64,000 nt of DNA from Clostridiales bacterium (GCA_019418225.1 DYCF01000002.1:62001-126000); one strand, 5' to 3'; shown: positions 36,055-46,597, numbered from the stretch's first letter. Notes: generated by a model not told the origin, from the letters alone. Made by a program: numbers and translations.

Positions 36055-37260
36055 TTAAACGTGTGTGGGGGATATGTGATTAATGGTTTCATCGGTGTTA
36101 CCTTTGTAAAGTAGTTTAAGAACAATTGGTGTTGTAATGGAGGAAGCAAGGACTAAGAAAATAACGGCGGTGAAAAGAACAGGATCAAGAAGATTGGCAG
36201 CTAGTCCTTTTTGCGCAATAATTAAGGCAACTTCTCCTCTAGCCATCATGCCGGCACCGATACGTAGTGCATCTTTTGTTTGAAATTTAAAGAGTTTAGC
36301 ACCTAAGAAACAGCCAAGTGCTTTAGAAAGAAGTGCAACTAATATAAAGCTAATAACAAAAAGGAGTACTGTAGGTGTGACACCGGCTATTTTCGTTTTA
36401 ATGCCAATGCTAGTAAAGAAAATTGGGCTAAAAATCATGTAGGAATTCGTATCAATTTTTTGAACGATATATTCAGATGAACGAATATTACAAAGTACAA
36501 TACCAGCCACATAGGCGCCTGTAATATCTGCAATACCGAAATATTCCTCTGCAATATAAGCGAAGAGTAAGCAAAGTGCAAAGCCATAAATAGGAATTCT
36601 GCGCTTTTTGCCATATTTAGCATCAAATCTTCTAAAGAGTGCATTAATAAGGAAACCAAGAAGACCAGAGACAATAAAGAATGAAATCGTATTAAAGATA
36701 ACAGTAAAGGGCGCGCTATTTGGTTTTTTAAGACCAATAACAAAAGTTAAGATAACAATACCGATGACATCATCAATGATGGCGGCACTTAAGATGGTTG
36801 TCCCAACTTTGCCTTTTAATTTACCCATTTCACGGAGTGTTTCGACCGTAATGCTAACAGATGTAGCAGTAATAATAACACCGATAAAAAGTGACTGAAA
36901 GAAAGCTTCAGAGCCAATTGGTGCAAAGCCGTAGATGGTAGCATGTAATAAATAGCCACCGATTAGTGGTACTAAAACACCAAAACTGGCAATACATAAA
37001 GCAGCAGGACCGGTATGCATCAATTCTTTTAAATCTGTTTCAAGACCAGCAGTAAACATAAGCATAATAACGCCGAGTTCAGCCATAGTTACCAAGAAAT
37101 CACTTTCACTTACAATGCCTAAAACATTCGGGCCGATTATAAGACCAGCCACAAGAACCCCTACAACTTGTGGTAAGTGCAGTTTCCTAAATAGGATTCC
37201 GAATAATTTGGCTGCAATAAGAATTACCGCGAGGTCTAGAAAACATTCATAAGAAAGCAT
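36055..37260 (-). CDS. CPA2-family cation:proton antiporter
   Basis: Kef/NhaS-like monovalent cation-proton antiporter, 401 aa, with about 12 hydrophobic segments and no C-terminal NAD-binding (TrkA-N) domain. Helix motifs LPQVVGVLVAGLIIGP near residue 30 and AAIIDDVIGIVIL near 150 hold the paired Asp residues expected in the ion-binding core. A start at 37260 with GGGTGA just upstream is preferred to the ATG at 37272. Ion specificity (Na+ or K+) is not clear. Its upstream region contains two tandem palindromic repeats. Confidence 0.88.
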   Translation of the reverse strand: MLSYECFLDLAVILIAAKLFGILFRKLHLPQVVGVLVAGLIIGPNVLGIVSESDFLVTMAELGVIMLMFTAGLETDLKELMHTGPAALCIASFGVLVPLIGGYLLHATIYGFAPIGSEAFFQSLFIGVIITATSVSITVETLREMGKLKGKVGTTILSAAIIDDVIGIVILTFVIGLKKPNSAPFTVIFNTISFFIVSGLLGFLINALFRRFDAKYGKKRRIPIYGFALCLLFAYIAEEYFGIADITGAYVAGIVLCNIRSSEYIVQKIDTNSYMIFSPIFFTSIGIKTKIAGVTPTVLLFVISFILVALLSKALGCFLGAKLFKFQTKDALRIGAGMMARGEVALIIAQKGLAANLLDPVLFTAVIFLVLASSITTPIVLKLLYKGNTDETINHISPTHV

Positions 37261-37300
37261 TTTATCACCCATTCTATTATAAGATATATTTTGATATAAC

Positions 37301-37415
37301 TATAGATTTCACATTTATAAATTTTAGTTATTCATGATCTTTAGCAATGTGAAATCATTGAGAGAAAACAACTTACGCACATGTATATTTTAAGTTTTTA
37401 GTTGGTTTCTCTATA
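37301..37415 (+). repeat. Intergenic palindromic repeat, copy 2
   Basis: Full copy in forward orientation: TATAGATTTCACATT ... AATGTGAAATCATTG, then AGAGAAAACAACT ... AGTTGGTTTCTCTATA. Two consecutive hairpin modules. It shares its final TA with the start of copy 3. Confidence 0.92.
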
Positions 37416-37528
37416 TAGATTTCACATTTATAAAATTTAGTTATTCATAATCTTTAGCAATGTGAAAGCATTGGGAGAAACCAATTTACCTACATGTATA
37501 TTTCAAGGTTTTAGTTGGTTTCTCTATA
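37414..37528 (+). repeat. Intergenic palindromic repeat, copy 3
   Basis: Second head-to-tail copy with a 113-bp period to copy 2. It differs at scattered positions, several of them compensated or G-U tolerated in the stems (for example AGAGAAA changed to GGAGAAA). Confidence 0.92.
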
Positions 37529-37721
37529 ATTATAGTATTTAAATTTCAAATATTCAATAAAATCAAAGAAATAAAGGGATAGAAAGATAAAAATGACATC
37601 GTGCATAAATGTTTAATAAATAATATACAGGGCATTATTAAAAGAGAAATCCATAAACTATATGCCATGCATAAAATATGTTAAAATAGAAACAGAGAAC
37701 TAAAGAGAGGGCGGTGAAGTT

Positions 37722-40700
37722 ATGCAACCAATCGAATTTATACTAGGGAGATCTGGAGCAGGTAAAACTAACTATTGCTATGAAGCAGTTGCTAAGGAAC
37801 TTGAAGAAGAGGCATATGGGAGTCTGATTGTCTTAGTACCAGAGCAGTTCAACCTACAGACACAGAAGGACTTAGCGAAGAAGCTTTATCCAGGGCTATT
37901 GCGTGCAGAAGTCTTAAGTTTTAATACGCTAGCACGTAGCGTTTTTCAGGAAGTCGGTAAAGAAAATATCCCTGTTATCGAAGACTTGGAACGTATGATT
38001 ATTTTAAAAAAGGTCATTGAAGAACATAAAAAAGAATTAGTATTTTATAAAAAGAATATCAATAATACAGGATTTATAGAATCTGTTAATCGTCTTATTA
38101 CGATGTTTGAACAATCCGGTTTAGGACAAGCAGAGTTAGAAGAAATGATAGGAAGTGAGGCTGTAACGTCCTTATTTCAAAGTAAACTTGTAGACCTTCA
38201 AAAGATTTATGGTTATTTTGAAGAATATATCAGCACACAATTTTTAACGATTGAAAAGAACATGAGCCTTTTGGCACAATCTATTCATAAGAGTAAGACA
38301 CTCAGTCAGGCACAAATATGGATTGATGGCTTTTATGGCTTTACAATGACGCAGTTAAATATCATTAGGGAATTGATGAAGAAGGCAAAGAAGGTCAGCA
38401 TTACCTTACCTATGGATCGTGTGTATGGTTTGACGGAAAAGGTACGCACAAGCCATCCATTTTATGAGAGTATTCAAATGTATCAACGGTTAATGGGAAT
38501 ATGTGAAGGAGAGAAGCTTACTTATAAAACCAAATTTTTAACACCAGTATATGAAGAAGGTTTATTGGCACCAGAGTTTATTCATTTAGAAGAAAATTAC
38601 TTAAAGCCTTATCAGCAACCTTTTAAAGAAGAAAGCAATGCCATTCGTCTAAATACCTATAGCTGCCGTATGGAAGAAGTAGAAGCAGTGGCAAAGCGTA
38701 TTGTGAGTTTAGTGCGTGACGAAGGTTATCGTTATCATGATATTGCCCTTATTGTAGGTGATGTAGCGGAATACAAATCACTTATTCAAAGTAGCTTTAA
38801 AGAATATGAGATTCCATATTTCCTGGATATTAAGCGTAATATTCACACAAATAGTTTAGTGGCTGCCATAGAAGGTGTACTGGATGTGGTGACAGGAAGC
38901 TACAGCTATAAAAGCATGATGGCATTTTTAAGAACGTATATGCTGCCTATTTCAAGAGAAGATATTGATATTTTAGAGAACTATATTTTAGCTTATGGCA
39001 TCAAAGGAAAGAAAAAATGGCAACAAGAATGGCAATATGATACGGAAGAAAGTGAACTGCAAGCACATATTAACGCAGTACGCCTTCAAATATTAGAACC
39101 TATTATGGCATTTGAAAAACGTATTAAAGAAGGAAAGGTAGAGGGGCAAATCAAAGTAGTAGATCTTACAAGTGCACTATTTTATTTCTTGCAGGAAATA
39201 GGTGCTTATGAAACACTGCAAAAAATGATTGCCAAGAATAAAGAAGAAGATAACCGCTTACTTGAACTTGAAAATACGCAAATTTGGGGGCAGATTATAG
39301 AAGTATTTGAGCGTCTTGTAGACCTTTTAGGTGATGAACGATTAGATGTCAATACGTATAAGCGTATTTTGGAAACCAGCTTTTCTTATCTCAAGATGGG
39401 TGTTATTCCGCCTGCTAGTGATGAGGTATTAATTGGAGAAATTGAGCGTACAAGGTTGCCACGTCTTAAGGCACTCTTTATATTAGGAACCAATGAAGGG
39501 CTGATTCCAAAGACAGATGAAGCAACCCCTATTTTTTCAGATATGGATAAGGTTACATTAGGCCAGCTCTGTGAAACAGGTAGTGAAGCAAAAGGGCGCT
39601 TCAGTGATTTGATTATTAATCAGCCCCTATATGGTGCGGCCTTTATGGTTTATACTACCTTGACACGTGCCACTAAGAAGCTTTATTTAAGTGCGGCTTT
39701 AAGTGATGAAAATGGTAAGCCATTAAGACCTTCTTTAATTTTTTATCGCTTAGGGAAAATGTTTAGACAGCCAGCTGAGGATAAACATATGAGTTTATTA
39801 GATGAGGTGTATCGCCCATTGCCTACATTTGGTTATATAGGTAGCCGTCTTAGAGAATATATTGAAGGCCGTGAGCAGGGAGAGGACTGGAAGGATGTGG
39901 TGAGCTGGTATGCTACTTCACCTGCTTGGAAGGAGCGATTAAAAGGTTTAGGCGACTATTTATTCTATAGCAATCAGCAACATTATTTAAATCCTGAAAC
40001 AACAAAGTTACTTTATAATGAGCCCGTTTTAAAAACAAGTATTTCACGTCTTGAGAACTTTAGAAACTGTGCATGTTGTTACTTTATGAAATATGGTATT
40101 AAAGCAGAAGAGCGTAAGGTCTTTGAGTGGAATAGTGCAGAAGTGGGAACGCTTTTCCATGCGACATTAGAGCAATATCCTAAGGAACTAGCTCTCATGG
40201 GGACTACCTGGACGGAGGCACAGCCACAGGAAATGCAGGTAGCTGTTAAAAAAGCTACGGATTCGGCCATGGAGCAGCTTAAACGTCTACAAAGGGATTC
40301 AGGTCGCTTTAAATATACGGCTTCTAAAGTGGAGAAAATGGCAAGACGTGCTATTAAGGCTTTAACTACACATCTTAAAAATGGAGAATTTAGGCCTGTA
40401 GGTTATGAAATTAATTTTGGGGAAGGCCAAGGTTTCCCGCCAATTCAAATTGATATTGATGAAAGCCGCAAGGTTTATATTACGGGGCAAATTGACCGTG
40501 TAGATATATATTACAAAGATCCTGAAACAAGCTATGTGAAAATATTAGATTATAAAACAGGTAACAAAAACTTTAATTTATTAGAAGTTTATTATGGACT
40601 ACAATTACAGCTCCTGTTATATTTAGATGCCTATTTAAAACTTAATCATGCCTATGAACCAGGAGGGGTATTCTACTTCCATATTAATAATCCGTATGTC

Positions 40701-41135
40701 ACCTACAAAGTAGGGATGGAAGAGGATGAGATTGAAGCAAATCATATGAAACAGTTTAAACTTTCAGGTCTTGTATTAGAGCAGATGGAAGTTATTAAGG
40801 CATTAGATAAAACTGGAACAGGTTCAACTATTCCAGTCACACTTAATAAAGATGAAAGTGTCAGAAAAGGTTCTTCTACAGCAACAACAGAGCAGTTTGA
40901 ACTTTTAGAAGAACATATTATAGATGCAGTAAGAGACTTGGGAACACAAATACTAGAGGGTAAAGTAAGTGCTAAACCATTTAAGTTAGGAGATAAAAAT
41001 CCTTGTGTATACTGTATTTACAGCACAATTTGTCAATTTAACGAAAGTCAGCCAGATAACTGCTTTGATAAGCTGGAAAACTTAAGTAAAGAAGAAATAT
41101 GGCGACGTATTGAGAGCAAAGAGGAGGGATTTTAA
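37722..41135 (+). CDS. addB: AddB, ATP-dependent deoxyribonuclease subunit B
   Basis: Subunit of the AddAB helicase-nuclease that processes double-strand breaks for RecA loading, 1137 aa. It has Walker A GRSGAGKTNYC at about 8-18. The C-terminal RecB-type nuclease domain includes ITGQIDRVDIY and ILDYKTG. The iron-sulfur cluster cysteines are visible: one in NFRNCACCYF near 785 and C-x2-C-x5-C near the C-terminus. Its stop codon is directly followed by the addA start, so the pair is translationally coupled. Confidence 0.96.
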   Translation: MQPIEFILGRSGAGKTNYCYEAVAKELEEEAYGSLIVLVPEQFNLQTQKDLAKKLYPGLLRAEVLSFNTLARSVFQEVGKENIPVIEDLERMIILKKVIEEHKKELVFYKKNINNTGFIESVNRLITMFEQSGLGQAELEEMIGSEAVTSLFQSKLVDLQKIYGYFEEYISTQFLTIEKNMSLLAQSIHKSKTLSQAQIWIDGFYGFTMTQLNIIRELMKKAKKVSITLPMDRVYGLTEKVRTSHPFYESIQMYQRLMGICEGEKLTYKTKFLTPVYEEGLLAPEFIHLEENYLKPYQQPFKEESNAIRLNTYSCRMEEVEAVAKRIVSLVRDEGYRYHDIALIVGDVAEYKSLIQSSFKEYEIPYFLDIKRNIHTNSLVAAIEGVLDVVTGSYSYKSMMAFLRTYMLPISREDIDILENYILAYGIKGKKKWQQEWQYDTEESELQAHINAVRLQILEPIMAFEKRIKEGKVEGQIKVVDLTSALFYFLQEIGAYETLQKMIAKNKEEDNRLLELENTQIWGQIIEVFERLVDLLGDERLDVNTYKRILETSFSYLKMGVIPPASDEVLIGEIERTRLPRLKALFILGTNEGLIPKTDEATPIFSDMDKVTLGQLCETGSEAKGRFSDLIINQPLYGAAFMVYTTLTRATKKLYLSAALSDENGKPLRPSLIFYRLGKMFRQPAEDKHMSLLDEVYRPLPTFGYIGSRLREYIEGREQGEDWKDVVSWYATSPAWKERLKGLGDYLFYSNQQHYLNPETTKLLYNEPVLKTSISRLENFRNCACCYFMKYGIKAEERKVFEWNSAEVGTLFHATLEQYPKELALMGTTWTEAQPQEMQVAVKKATDSAMEQLKRLQRDSGRFKYTASKVEKMARRAIKALTTHLKNGEFRPVGYEINFGEGQGFPPIQIDIDESRKVYITGQIDRVDIYYKDPETSYVKILDYKTGNKNFNLLEVYYGLQLQLLLYLDAYLKLNHAYEPGGVFYFHINNPYVTYKVGMEEDEIEANHMKQFKLSGLVLEQMEVIKALDKTGTGSTIPVTLNKDESVRKGSSTATTEQFELLEEHIIDAVRDLGTQILEGKVSAKPFKLGDKNPCVYCIYSTICQFNESQPDNCFDKLENLSKEEIWRRIESKEEGF

Positions 41136-44100
41136 ATGGCATGGACACCAGCGCAACAAGCCGCCATTGATAAACGTGGGGCCAATATTTTAGTTTCAGC
41201 TGCAGCAGGTTCAGGAAAAACTGCCGTTTTAACAGAGCGTGTATTAAAGCGTATTATGGGGAGTGACACAGAAGCACCCATTGAAATAGACCGCTTCCTC
41301 ATTGTAACCTTTACAAGTGCAGCAGCGGGGGAAATGAAAGAGCGTATTACAGCCAAACTAGGTGAACAGATGCAAAAGCTTCAGCTTGAAGAAAATATGG
41401 AAGACCCTAAGGTAATGGTAAAAGTAAATTATTTAGAGCGTCAGATGGCACTGGTACACAAAGCCTCTATTTCAACGATTCACTCTTTTTGTCTAAAGAC
41501 TATCAAAGCGTACTTTAACCGTTTAGATATTGACCCTAATATTAAAGTAGGTAATCAAGCAGAACTTGAGATTATGAAGATGGAAATATTAGAAGAGCTT
41601 CTAGAAGAATGTTTTGAGGAAGAAGATGAAGACTTTTTAGCACTTGCTGATGTATATGGCAATGTGCAGGGAATGGCTACGTTAATAAGGCTTATTTTGG
41701 ATGTGTATACCTTTTCAAAAAGTACACCTTTTCCAGAGGAGTGGCTTAAATTACAAGTAAGACATTTAAAGACACCCTATCAGACAGTGTCAGAGATGCC
41801 TTGGGCGGATGCAATTAAACAAATGATTTATGATCAGATAAAAGATATTAAAATCATTTATAAAGATGCCTTAGCCCTTTGTAATTTGCCAAATGGCCCT
41901 ATGCTTTATGGACCAACTTTAGAAAATGATGTTAAACCTTTAGAAAACATTGACGCACATACTGATTTAGATACATTAATGGAAGCTGTAAAGCAGATAA
42001 GTTTTGCAGCACTTCCACGTAAAAAACAAGAATGTGATGAAGCGCTCAAGGAAAAGGTTAAAGCTTATCGTGATTTAGCAAAAGAAGTTGTAAAAGATAT
42101 ACAAAGTGATTTAGCATTTGTAGAAGACCCTAAATTGAGCGCACAGCTTCCTAAAGTAGGTGAACTGATGGAAAAGTTGGTAGCGCTTATTAAAGAATTT
42201 GAACAGCGTTATAGTGAAGCCAAGCAAAAAGCAGGTGTAGTAGATTATAGTGACCTTGAGCATTTGTGTATGAAACTTTTGGTAGAACCTGAGTTTGACG
42301 AAAAAGGAGAGTATACACTTCATTATACAGATGTGGCAAAAGAGTTAGGTGCCTTTTATAAGGAAGTATATATTGATGAATACCAAGACAGTAATACAGT
42401 GCAGGAAACGATTTTAGGTGCTGTGGCAAATGCCAATAAGGAAGCACATACGACAAGGTTTATGGTAGGAGATATGAAACAGAGTATTTATCGTTTCCGT
42501 CTTGCAAATCCATTAATCTTTGCTGAGAAGTATCAGAAGTTTGATAAGCATCAGTTAGAGGAGAGTGAAGCACAATGCATGCAAGAAGCTACCTCAGAGG
42601 GAAAAAGTCCTATTCAAGATATTTGTATCGACTTATCTCAGAACTTTAGAAGCCGAGATAACATTTTACAAGGTGTTAATGATATTTTTGAACAGGTAAT
42701 GAGTACAGAAGTAGGCGAGCTAGAATATGATGATTATGCAAAGTTATATGTAGGAAATCTTTATAATGAAGGGAATAGTGAAGGTTTAAGTCCTCATAGT
42801 TTAGCTGAAAGTATAGAAGTACATGTTTTAGAGACGAAAGAGCCAGAGGTAAGCACTGAAGGGGAAGAAAATAGTCTTGAGGACCTTAAAAAAGTGGAAT
42901 GTGAAGCTCTAATGGTAGCAGGCCTAATTGATAAACTCTTAAAAGGAGAAGGTAATCCAACGCATATATTTGATAAGGAAATTGGTGATTATCGCAAGGT
43001 GGAGCCAAGAGACATTGTTATCTTATTACGTGCAACGAAAGAAAAAGCTTCTATTTTTGAAACGGCACTGATTAATAGAGGAATAGGTGCTTATGCAGAT
43101 GTAAGTGATAATTTCTTTGAAGCCATAGAGATTCAAACTATTATTAGTTACTTACAGATTATCGATAATCCGCTTCAAGATATTCCACTTTTAACCGTAC
43201 TGCGTTCACCTATTGTAGGACTTAAGTTAGATGATCTTGTTCATATCCGCAAGACGCAAGAAGAAGGCTGCTTCTTTGAAGCTTTAGAAGCTTACTTACA
43301 AAGAGAAGATGCTAAGGAAAGTGTGAGAGTTTTCCGCAAGCAGTTAGAACTATATCGCGAAGCAAGCGCCGATTTACCGATAGAAGAATTAATTGCTAAG
43401 TTATATGTAGAAACAGGCTACTATCGCTATGTTTCTATGTTGCCAACAGGTGCTAAGAAAAAGGCAAACTTAAGTCTCCTTAAAAAGTATGCAGCTCAAT
43501 ATGAAAACATGAATAACGGAAAGCTCTTCGGGTTCCTTCAATATGTGACTAAATTGCAGCAAACAACAGATGGCTTACAAGAAGCCAAGTTAGTAGGAGA
43601 AAGTGAAAATCTTGTGCGCATTATGAGTATTCATAAAAGTAAAGGGTTAGAGTTTAGTGTCGTTTTCTTATGTGACACGGGTAAAAAGTTTAACCATAGT
43701 GACATTATGAAAAATGTATTATTACACAATGATTTAGGGATTGCACCAGACTATATGGATACAGAGATGTATGTAAGATACCCAACAATACCTAAGATTG
43801 CAATTAAAAACAAAATTATTTCTGAGAATATTTCAGAAGAAATGCGTGTTTTATATGTGGCTTTAACAAGGCCTAAAGAGAAGCTTTTCATTACAGGAAC
43901 AGTTTCAGATATGGAAAAGGCAGCAAAAAAATGGAGCATGTTTGCACGCCGTGAAAATAATAGCATTTTACCACTGGGGGTTAAAAAAGCAGGTTCCTAT
44001 TTAAACTGGATTGGAATGAGTTTATACGCCCATAGTGAAATAAGTGCTGTAAGAAGTTTGATAGGTGATGAAAATAGTATTTGTTTTAAAGGAAAATCCA

Positions 44101-44954
44101 AATGGCAGTTGACTGTTTGGGATAAAGCAAGTCTTGGCATGGAAAATAAGATGCAGGAGTTGCATCAAAAAGATGAAAGAGAGCTGCTAGAAAATTGGGA
44201 TGCTGAAAAGGTATATGGGGACTATAAAGAGGAAATTGATAGAAGGTTGAGTTTCACCTATCCACATGAAGCAGCCATATATCTGCCTACTAAGTTATCT
44301 GTTTCAGAAATAAAAAGAGAAGCACAAAAGCAAGTTAGTGAAATAGGTCAAGTAGAAGAAAGTCTTATAGCACCTCTTAAAGTGGCAGATGAAATGCCTG
44401 TCCCACATTTTATTAAAAATGAAGAAGTTATTGCAGGTGCAAAACGCGGAACGCTTATTCACAGTATTTTTGAACACTTAGATTTCTTGAAATTCAATAC
44501 CTATGAAGCCATTAAAGAAGAGCTTATAAGGTTGATTGGTGAAAAGCAGCTGCAAGAAGAAGTGCTACAAGTGGTTTCAATAAAACGTCTTGTAGAAATG
44601 GCAAATTCTAAGATGGTGCAGCGTATGAAGACTGCCAAACATGTATGGAAAGAAAAACAATTTATTTATTTGGCTAAAGCAAATGAAGTATCTGAAAACT
44701 ATCCAGAAGATGAAGAGATTTTGATTCAAGGGATTGTCGATACATTTTTCTTAGAGGAAGATGGTCTTGTAATTATTGATTATAAAACAGATTATGTAGC
44801 ACCAGAAAACCAAGAAGAAAGTATCAAGCGTATTAAAGCGCGCTATACAAAGCAACTTGATTTATATGAAGAAGCACTACATCAGATTACCGGAATACCG
44901 GTTAAAGAAAAAGTTATTTATTTGTATAATATTAATCAGTGGATTAATTGTTAG
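41136..44954 (+). CDS. addA: AddA, ATP-dependent helicase/nuclease subunit A
   Basis: UvrD-like SF1 helicase fused to a RecB-family nuclease, 1272 aa. It has the Q motif near WTPAQQAAI, Walker A AAAGSGKT near residue 25, motif II in YIDEYQDSN, motif V/VI in MSIHKSKGLEF and VLYVALTRPKE. The C-terminal nuclease has IQGIVDTFF and VIIDYKTD. AGGAGGG inside the end of addB provides the ribosome site. The terminator is immediately downstream. Confidence 0.96.
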   Translation: MAWTPAQQAAIDKRGANILVSAAAGSGKTAVLTERVLKRIMGSDTEAPIEIDRFLIVTFTSAAAGEMKERITAKLGEQMQKLQLEENMEDPKVMVKVNYLERQMALVHKASISTIHSFCLKTIKAYFNRLDIDPNIKVGNQAELEIMKMEILEELLEECFEEEDEDFLALADVYGNVQGMATLIRLILDVYTFSKSTPFPEEWLKLQVRHLKTPYQTVSEMPWADAIKQMIYDQIKDIKIIYKDALALCNLPNGPMLYGPTLENDVKPLENIDAHTDLDTLMEAVKQISFAALPRKKQECDEALKEKVKAYRDLAKEVVKDIQSDLAFVEDPKLSAQLPKVGELMEKLVALIKEFEQRYSEAKQKAGVVDYSDLEHLCMKLLVEPEFDEKGEYTLHYTDVAKELGAFYKEVYIDEYQDSNTVQETILGAVANANKEAHTTRFMVGDMKQSIYRFRLANPLIFAEKYQKFDKHQLEESEAQCMQEATSEGKSPIQDICIDLSQNFRSRDNILQGVNDIFEQVMSTEVGELEYDDYAKLYVGNLYNEGNSEGLSPHSLAESIEVHVLETKEPEVSTEGEENSLEDLKKVECEALMVAGLIDKLLKGEGNPTHIFDKEIGDYRKVEPRDIVILLRATKEKASIFETALINRGIGAYADVSDNFFEAIEIQTIISYLQIIDNPLQDIPLLTVLRSPIVGLKLDDLVHIRKTQEEGCFFEALEAYLQREDAKESVRVFRKQLELYREASADLPIEELIAKLYVETGYYRYVSMLPTGAKKKANLSLLKKYAAQYENMNNGKLFGFLQYVTKLQQTTDGLQEAKLVGESENLVRIMSIHKSKGLEFSVVFLCDTGKKFNHSDIMKNVLLHNDLGIAPDYMDTEMYVRYPTIPKIAIKNKIISENISEEMRVLYVALTRPKEKLFITGTVSDMEKAAKKWSMFARRENNSILPLGVKKAGSYLNWIGMSLYAHSEISAVRSLIGDENSICFKGKSKWQLTVWDKASLGMENKMQELHQKDERELLENWDAEKVYGDYKEEIDRRLSFTYPHEAAIYLPTKLSVSEIKREAQKQVSEIGQVEESLIAPLKVADEMPVPHFIKNEEVIAGAKRGTLIHSIFEHLDFLKFNTYEAIKEELIRLIGEKQLQEEVLQVVSIKRLVEMANSKMVQRMKTAKHVWKEKQFIYLAKANEVSENYPEDEEILIQGIVDTFFLEEDGLVIIDYKTDYVAPENQEESIKRIKARYTKQLDLYEEALHQITGIPVKEKVIYLYNINQWINC

Positions 44955-44965
44955 GCTGATGAAAG

Positions 44966-45019
44966 CTATAAAAATAGGTTGACATTCAAGTTGAATGCCA
45001 ACCTATTTTTATAGTTTTA
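44966..45019. terminator. Bidirectional terminator
   Basis: About 24-bp palindrome (44966-44989 / 44991-45014) with one G-U type mismatch between convergent addA and the CotE-like gene. Confidence 0.9.
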
Positions 45020-45031
45020 TAATGGTAGGCC

Positions 45032-46597
45032 TTACTGGTTATTTGATCCACCGATAGAAGTATAATAGGCTTCGGCTAAAAGCTTTTCAAGTCCAGCCAT
45101 GTTTCTGATAGCCTGAGACATACCACTTGTAAGGATATTGGCCTTATCCATGCTAGATTGCCAAGAAAACATACCGCCTAAGCATTTCTCAACAACATAA
45201 AGCCCTTTGAAATAGATAGAAAGAAGATTGTCGTAGGAGTAAACGAAGTTACCACGGGAATCAACGACATAAGCTGCCTTAGCTGTATTGTCCCATCGGA
45301 TTTGATAGCCATCTTGATTTAAGAAGTTTTTACGTAAATCATCAAAAGTTTTTGTATCTGTCGCACCATAGCGGCCATAGAATGGGATACCTAATAAAAT
45401 CTGATAAGATGGCATGCCAGCAGCAATTAAATTATTAACCTGACCATCAATACTTGTATTATTAAGGGCAAGCTCAGAAGGATAGAGGTTTGCTTGATGT
45501 TTAGCGGCACCTGGACCTGTTTCACCAGCAGTAAAGTCATAGGCCATTAGGTTAAAGTAATTAATAATAGGTGCGATGTTAGCAATCTCTACGCTATTGA
45601 TATAGGAGGTTTCACCAGTACCCGCCACACTAATCCAAGCATCTGCGCCTAAAACATCACGCAGAGCTGTAAGGAGCAAGGTGAAGTTTTCTGTATCTTG
45701 TGGTCTAGATTTAATACCAGCAGCACTAGAACCAGGATATTCCCAGTCAATATCAATACCATCAAGACCATATTCATCTACCCAGCGTTTGGCTTCTCTA
45801 GCAAAAGCATAGCGGGAAGTAGGCGTAAGCGCAGCATCTGAGAAACCATCTGCACCCCAGCCACCAATGGCAAGTATAATTTTAATGCTAGGATTTTCTG
45901 ATTTTAAGTTAACGAGTTCTTCTAAGTAGCGGGTGGAATAGACGGTAAATGTACCATCTGGATTAATGAGGGCAAAAGCATAGATGGCAAAGTCCAAGAG
46001 ATTGGCATCCACGTTACTGGGATTACCTAAAACATACTCACCAACGATAGGGGATGTAACTTGACAGTATGGGTTTGTACCAATGGGTTGGTTTTCTGTA
46101 CTTTGAATAGGCTGTGGTCTATAAGAATTCTTTACCCCTTCGAAAGTACTAACGATATTTTGAAGTTCTACATTATTAAGTACAGGAACAGAGAATTGTT
46201 CGACTAAAGTTTGCTCTGGTGAAATGAGTAAAACTTCTGTATTTGCTTGTCGCATATTGGTATGTGCAAGACCGATGATTTTACCAATTCTACCTTCACG
46301 GTCATCTACAATAGGAAATGGCATCTTGTAATTTCCTAAATGTACAGTAGAATAAAACCAAGATAAATGCGCAGCATTTTGGTCCATACATACAGGTAAG
46401 ACTTGAAGTGAAAGCTTTTTTAAGGTAGATGCATGTTTCATCAGTGTAATAATTTCGTTTTTACGTGCAGTATTGAATGCAGTAGGACTACAAACCAATA
46501 GTACCCATTGTCCTTTATAGCTATTAAGATCCACAAGGCCTTGTGTGCTAGAGGCGGTAAAAGAGGGGACTTTAGAGCCAACTTGTAATAAACCCAT
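45032..46597 (-). CDS. CotE-like spore coat protein: inactive peroxiredoxin fused to GH18
   Basis: 521 aa, two domains, no signal peptide. Residues 1-155 form an AhpC/TSA peroxiredoxin-like domain. The usual peroxidatic cysteine position (P-x2-F-x3-C) is Arg45 in PTAFNTARKNE, so peroxidase activity is probably lost. Residues 175-505 form a glycoside hydrolase 18 domain with an intact DxxDxDxE motif (DGIDIDWEYP, Asp279 to Glu286) and the YDF strand (LMAYDF). The same peroxiredoxin-chitinase architecture defines CotE of the Clostridioides difficile spore coat (712 aa there), so a coat role is inferred. CTCCTT-complement ribosome site upstream. Divergent neighbour has a sigma-K-like promoter. 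Confidence 0.85.
   Translation of the reverse strand: MGLLQVGSKVPSFTASSTQGLVDLNSYKGQWVLLVCSPTAFNTARKNEIITLMKHASTLKKLSLQVLPVCMDQNAAHLSWFYSTVHLGNYKMPFPIVDDREGRIGKIIGLAHTNMRQANTEVLLISPEQTLVEQFSVPVLNNVELQNIVSTFEGVKNSYRPQPIQSTENQPIGTNPYCQVTSPIVGEYVLGNPSNVDANLLDFAIYAFALINPDGTFTVYSTRYLEELVNLKSENPSIKIILAIGGWGADGFSDAALTPTSRYAFAREAKRWVDEYGLDGIDIDWEYPGSSAAGIKSRPQDTENFTLLLTALRDVLGADAWISVAGTGETSYINSVEIANIAPIINYFNLMAYDFTAGETGPGAAKHQANLYPSELALNNTSIDGQVNNLIAAGMPSYQILLGIPFYGRYGATDTKTFDDLRKNFLNQDGYQIRWDNTAKAAYVVDSRGNFVYSYDNLLSIYFKGLYVVEKCLGGMFSWQSSMDKANILTSGMSQAIRNMAGLEKLLAEAYYTSIGGSNNQ

Larger units (their letters stand above)
37261..37721. other. Intergenic region carrying tandem palindromic repeats
   Basis: About 460 bp between the divergent antiporter and addB genes. 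It holds two adjacent copies of a 114-bp element and then about 190 bp of AT-rich sequence with the presumed addB promoter (TTAAAAT near 37680). No ORF is supported. Confidence 0.8.

Noticed and set aside
37261..37721. CRISPR array
   Set aside because: The two repeats are adjacent 114-bp palindromic units without unique spacers.
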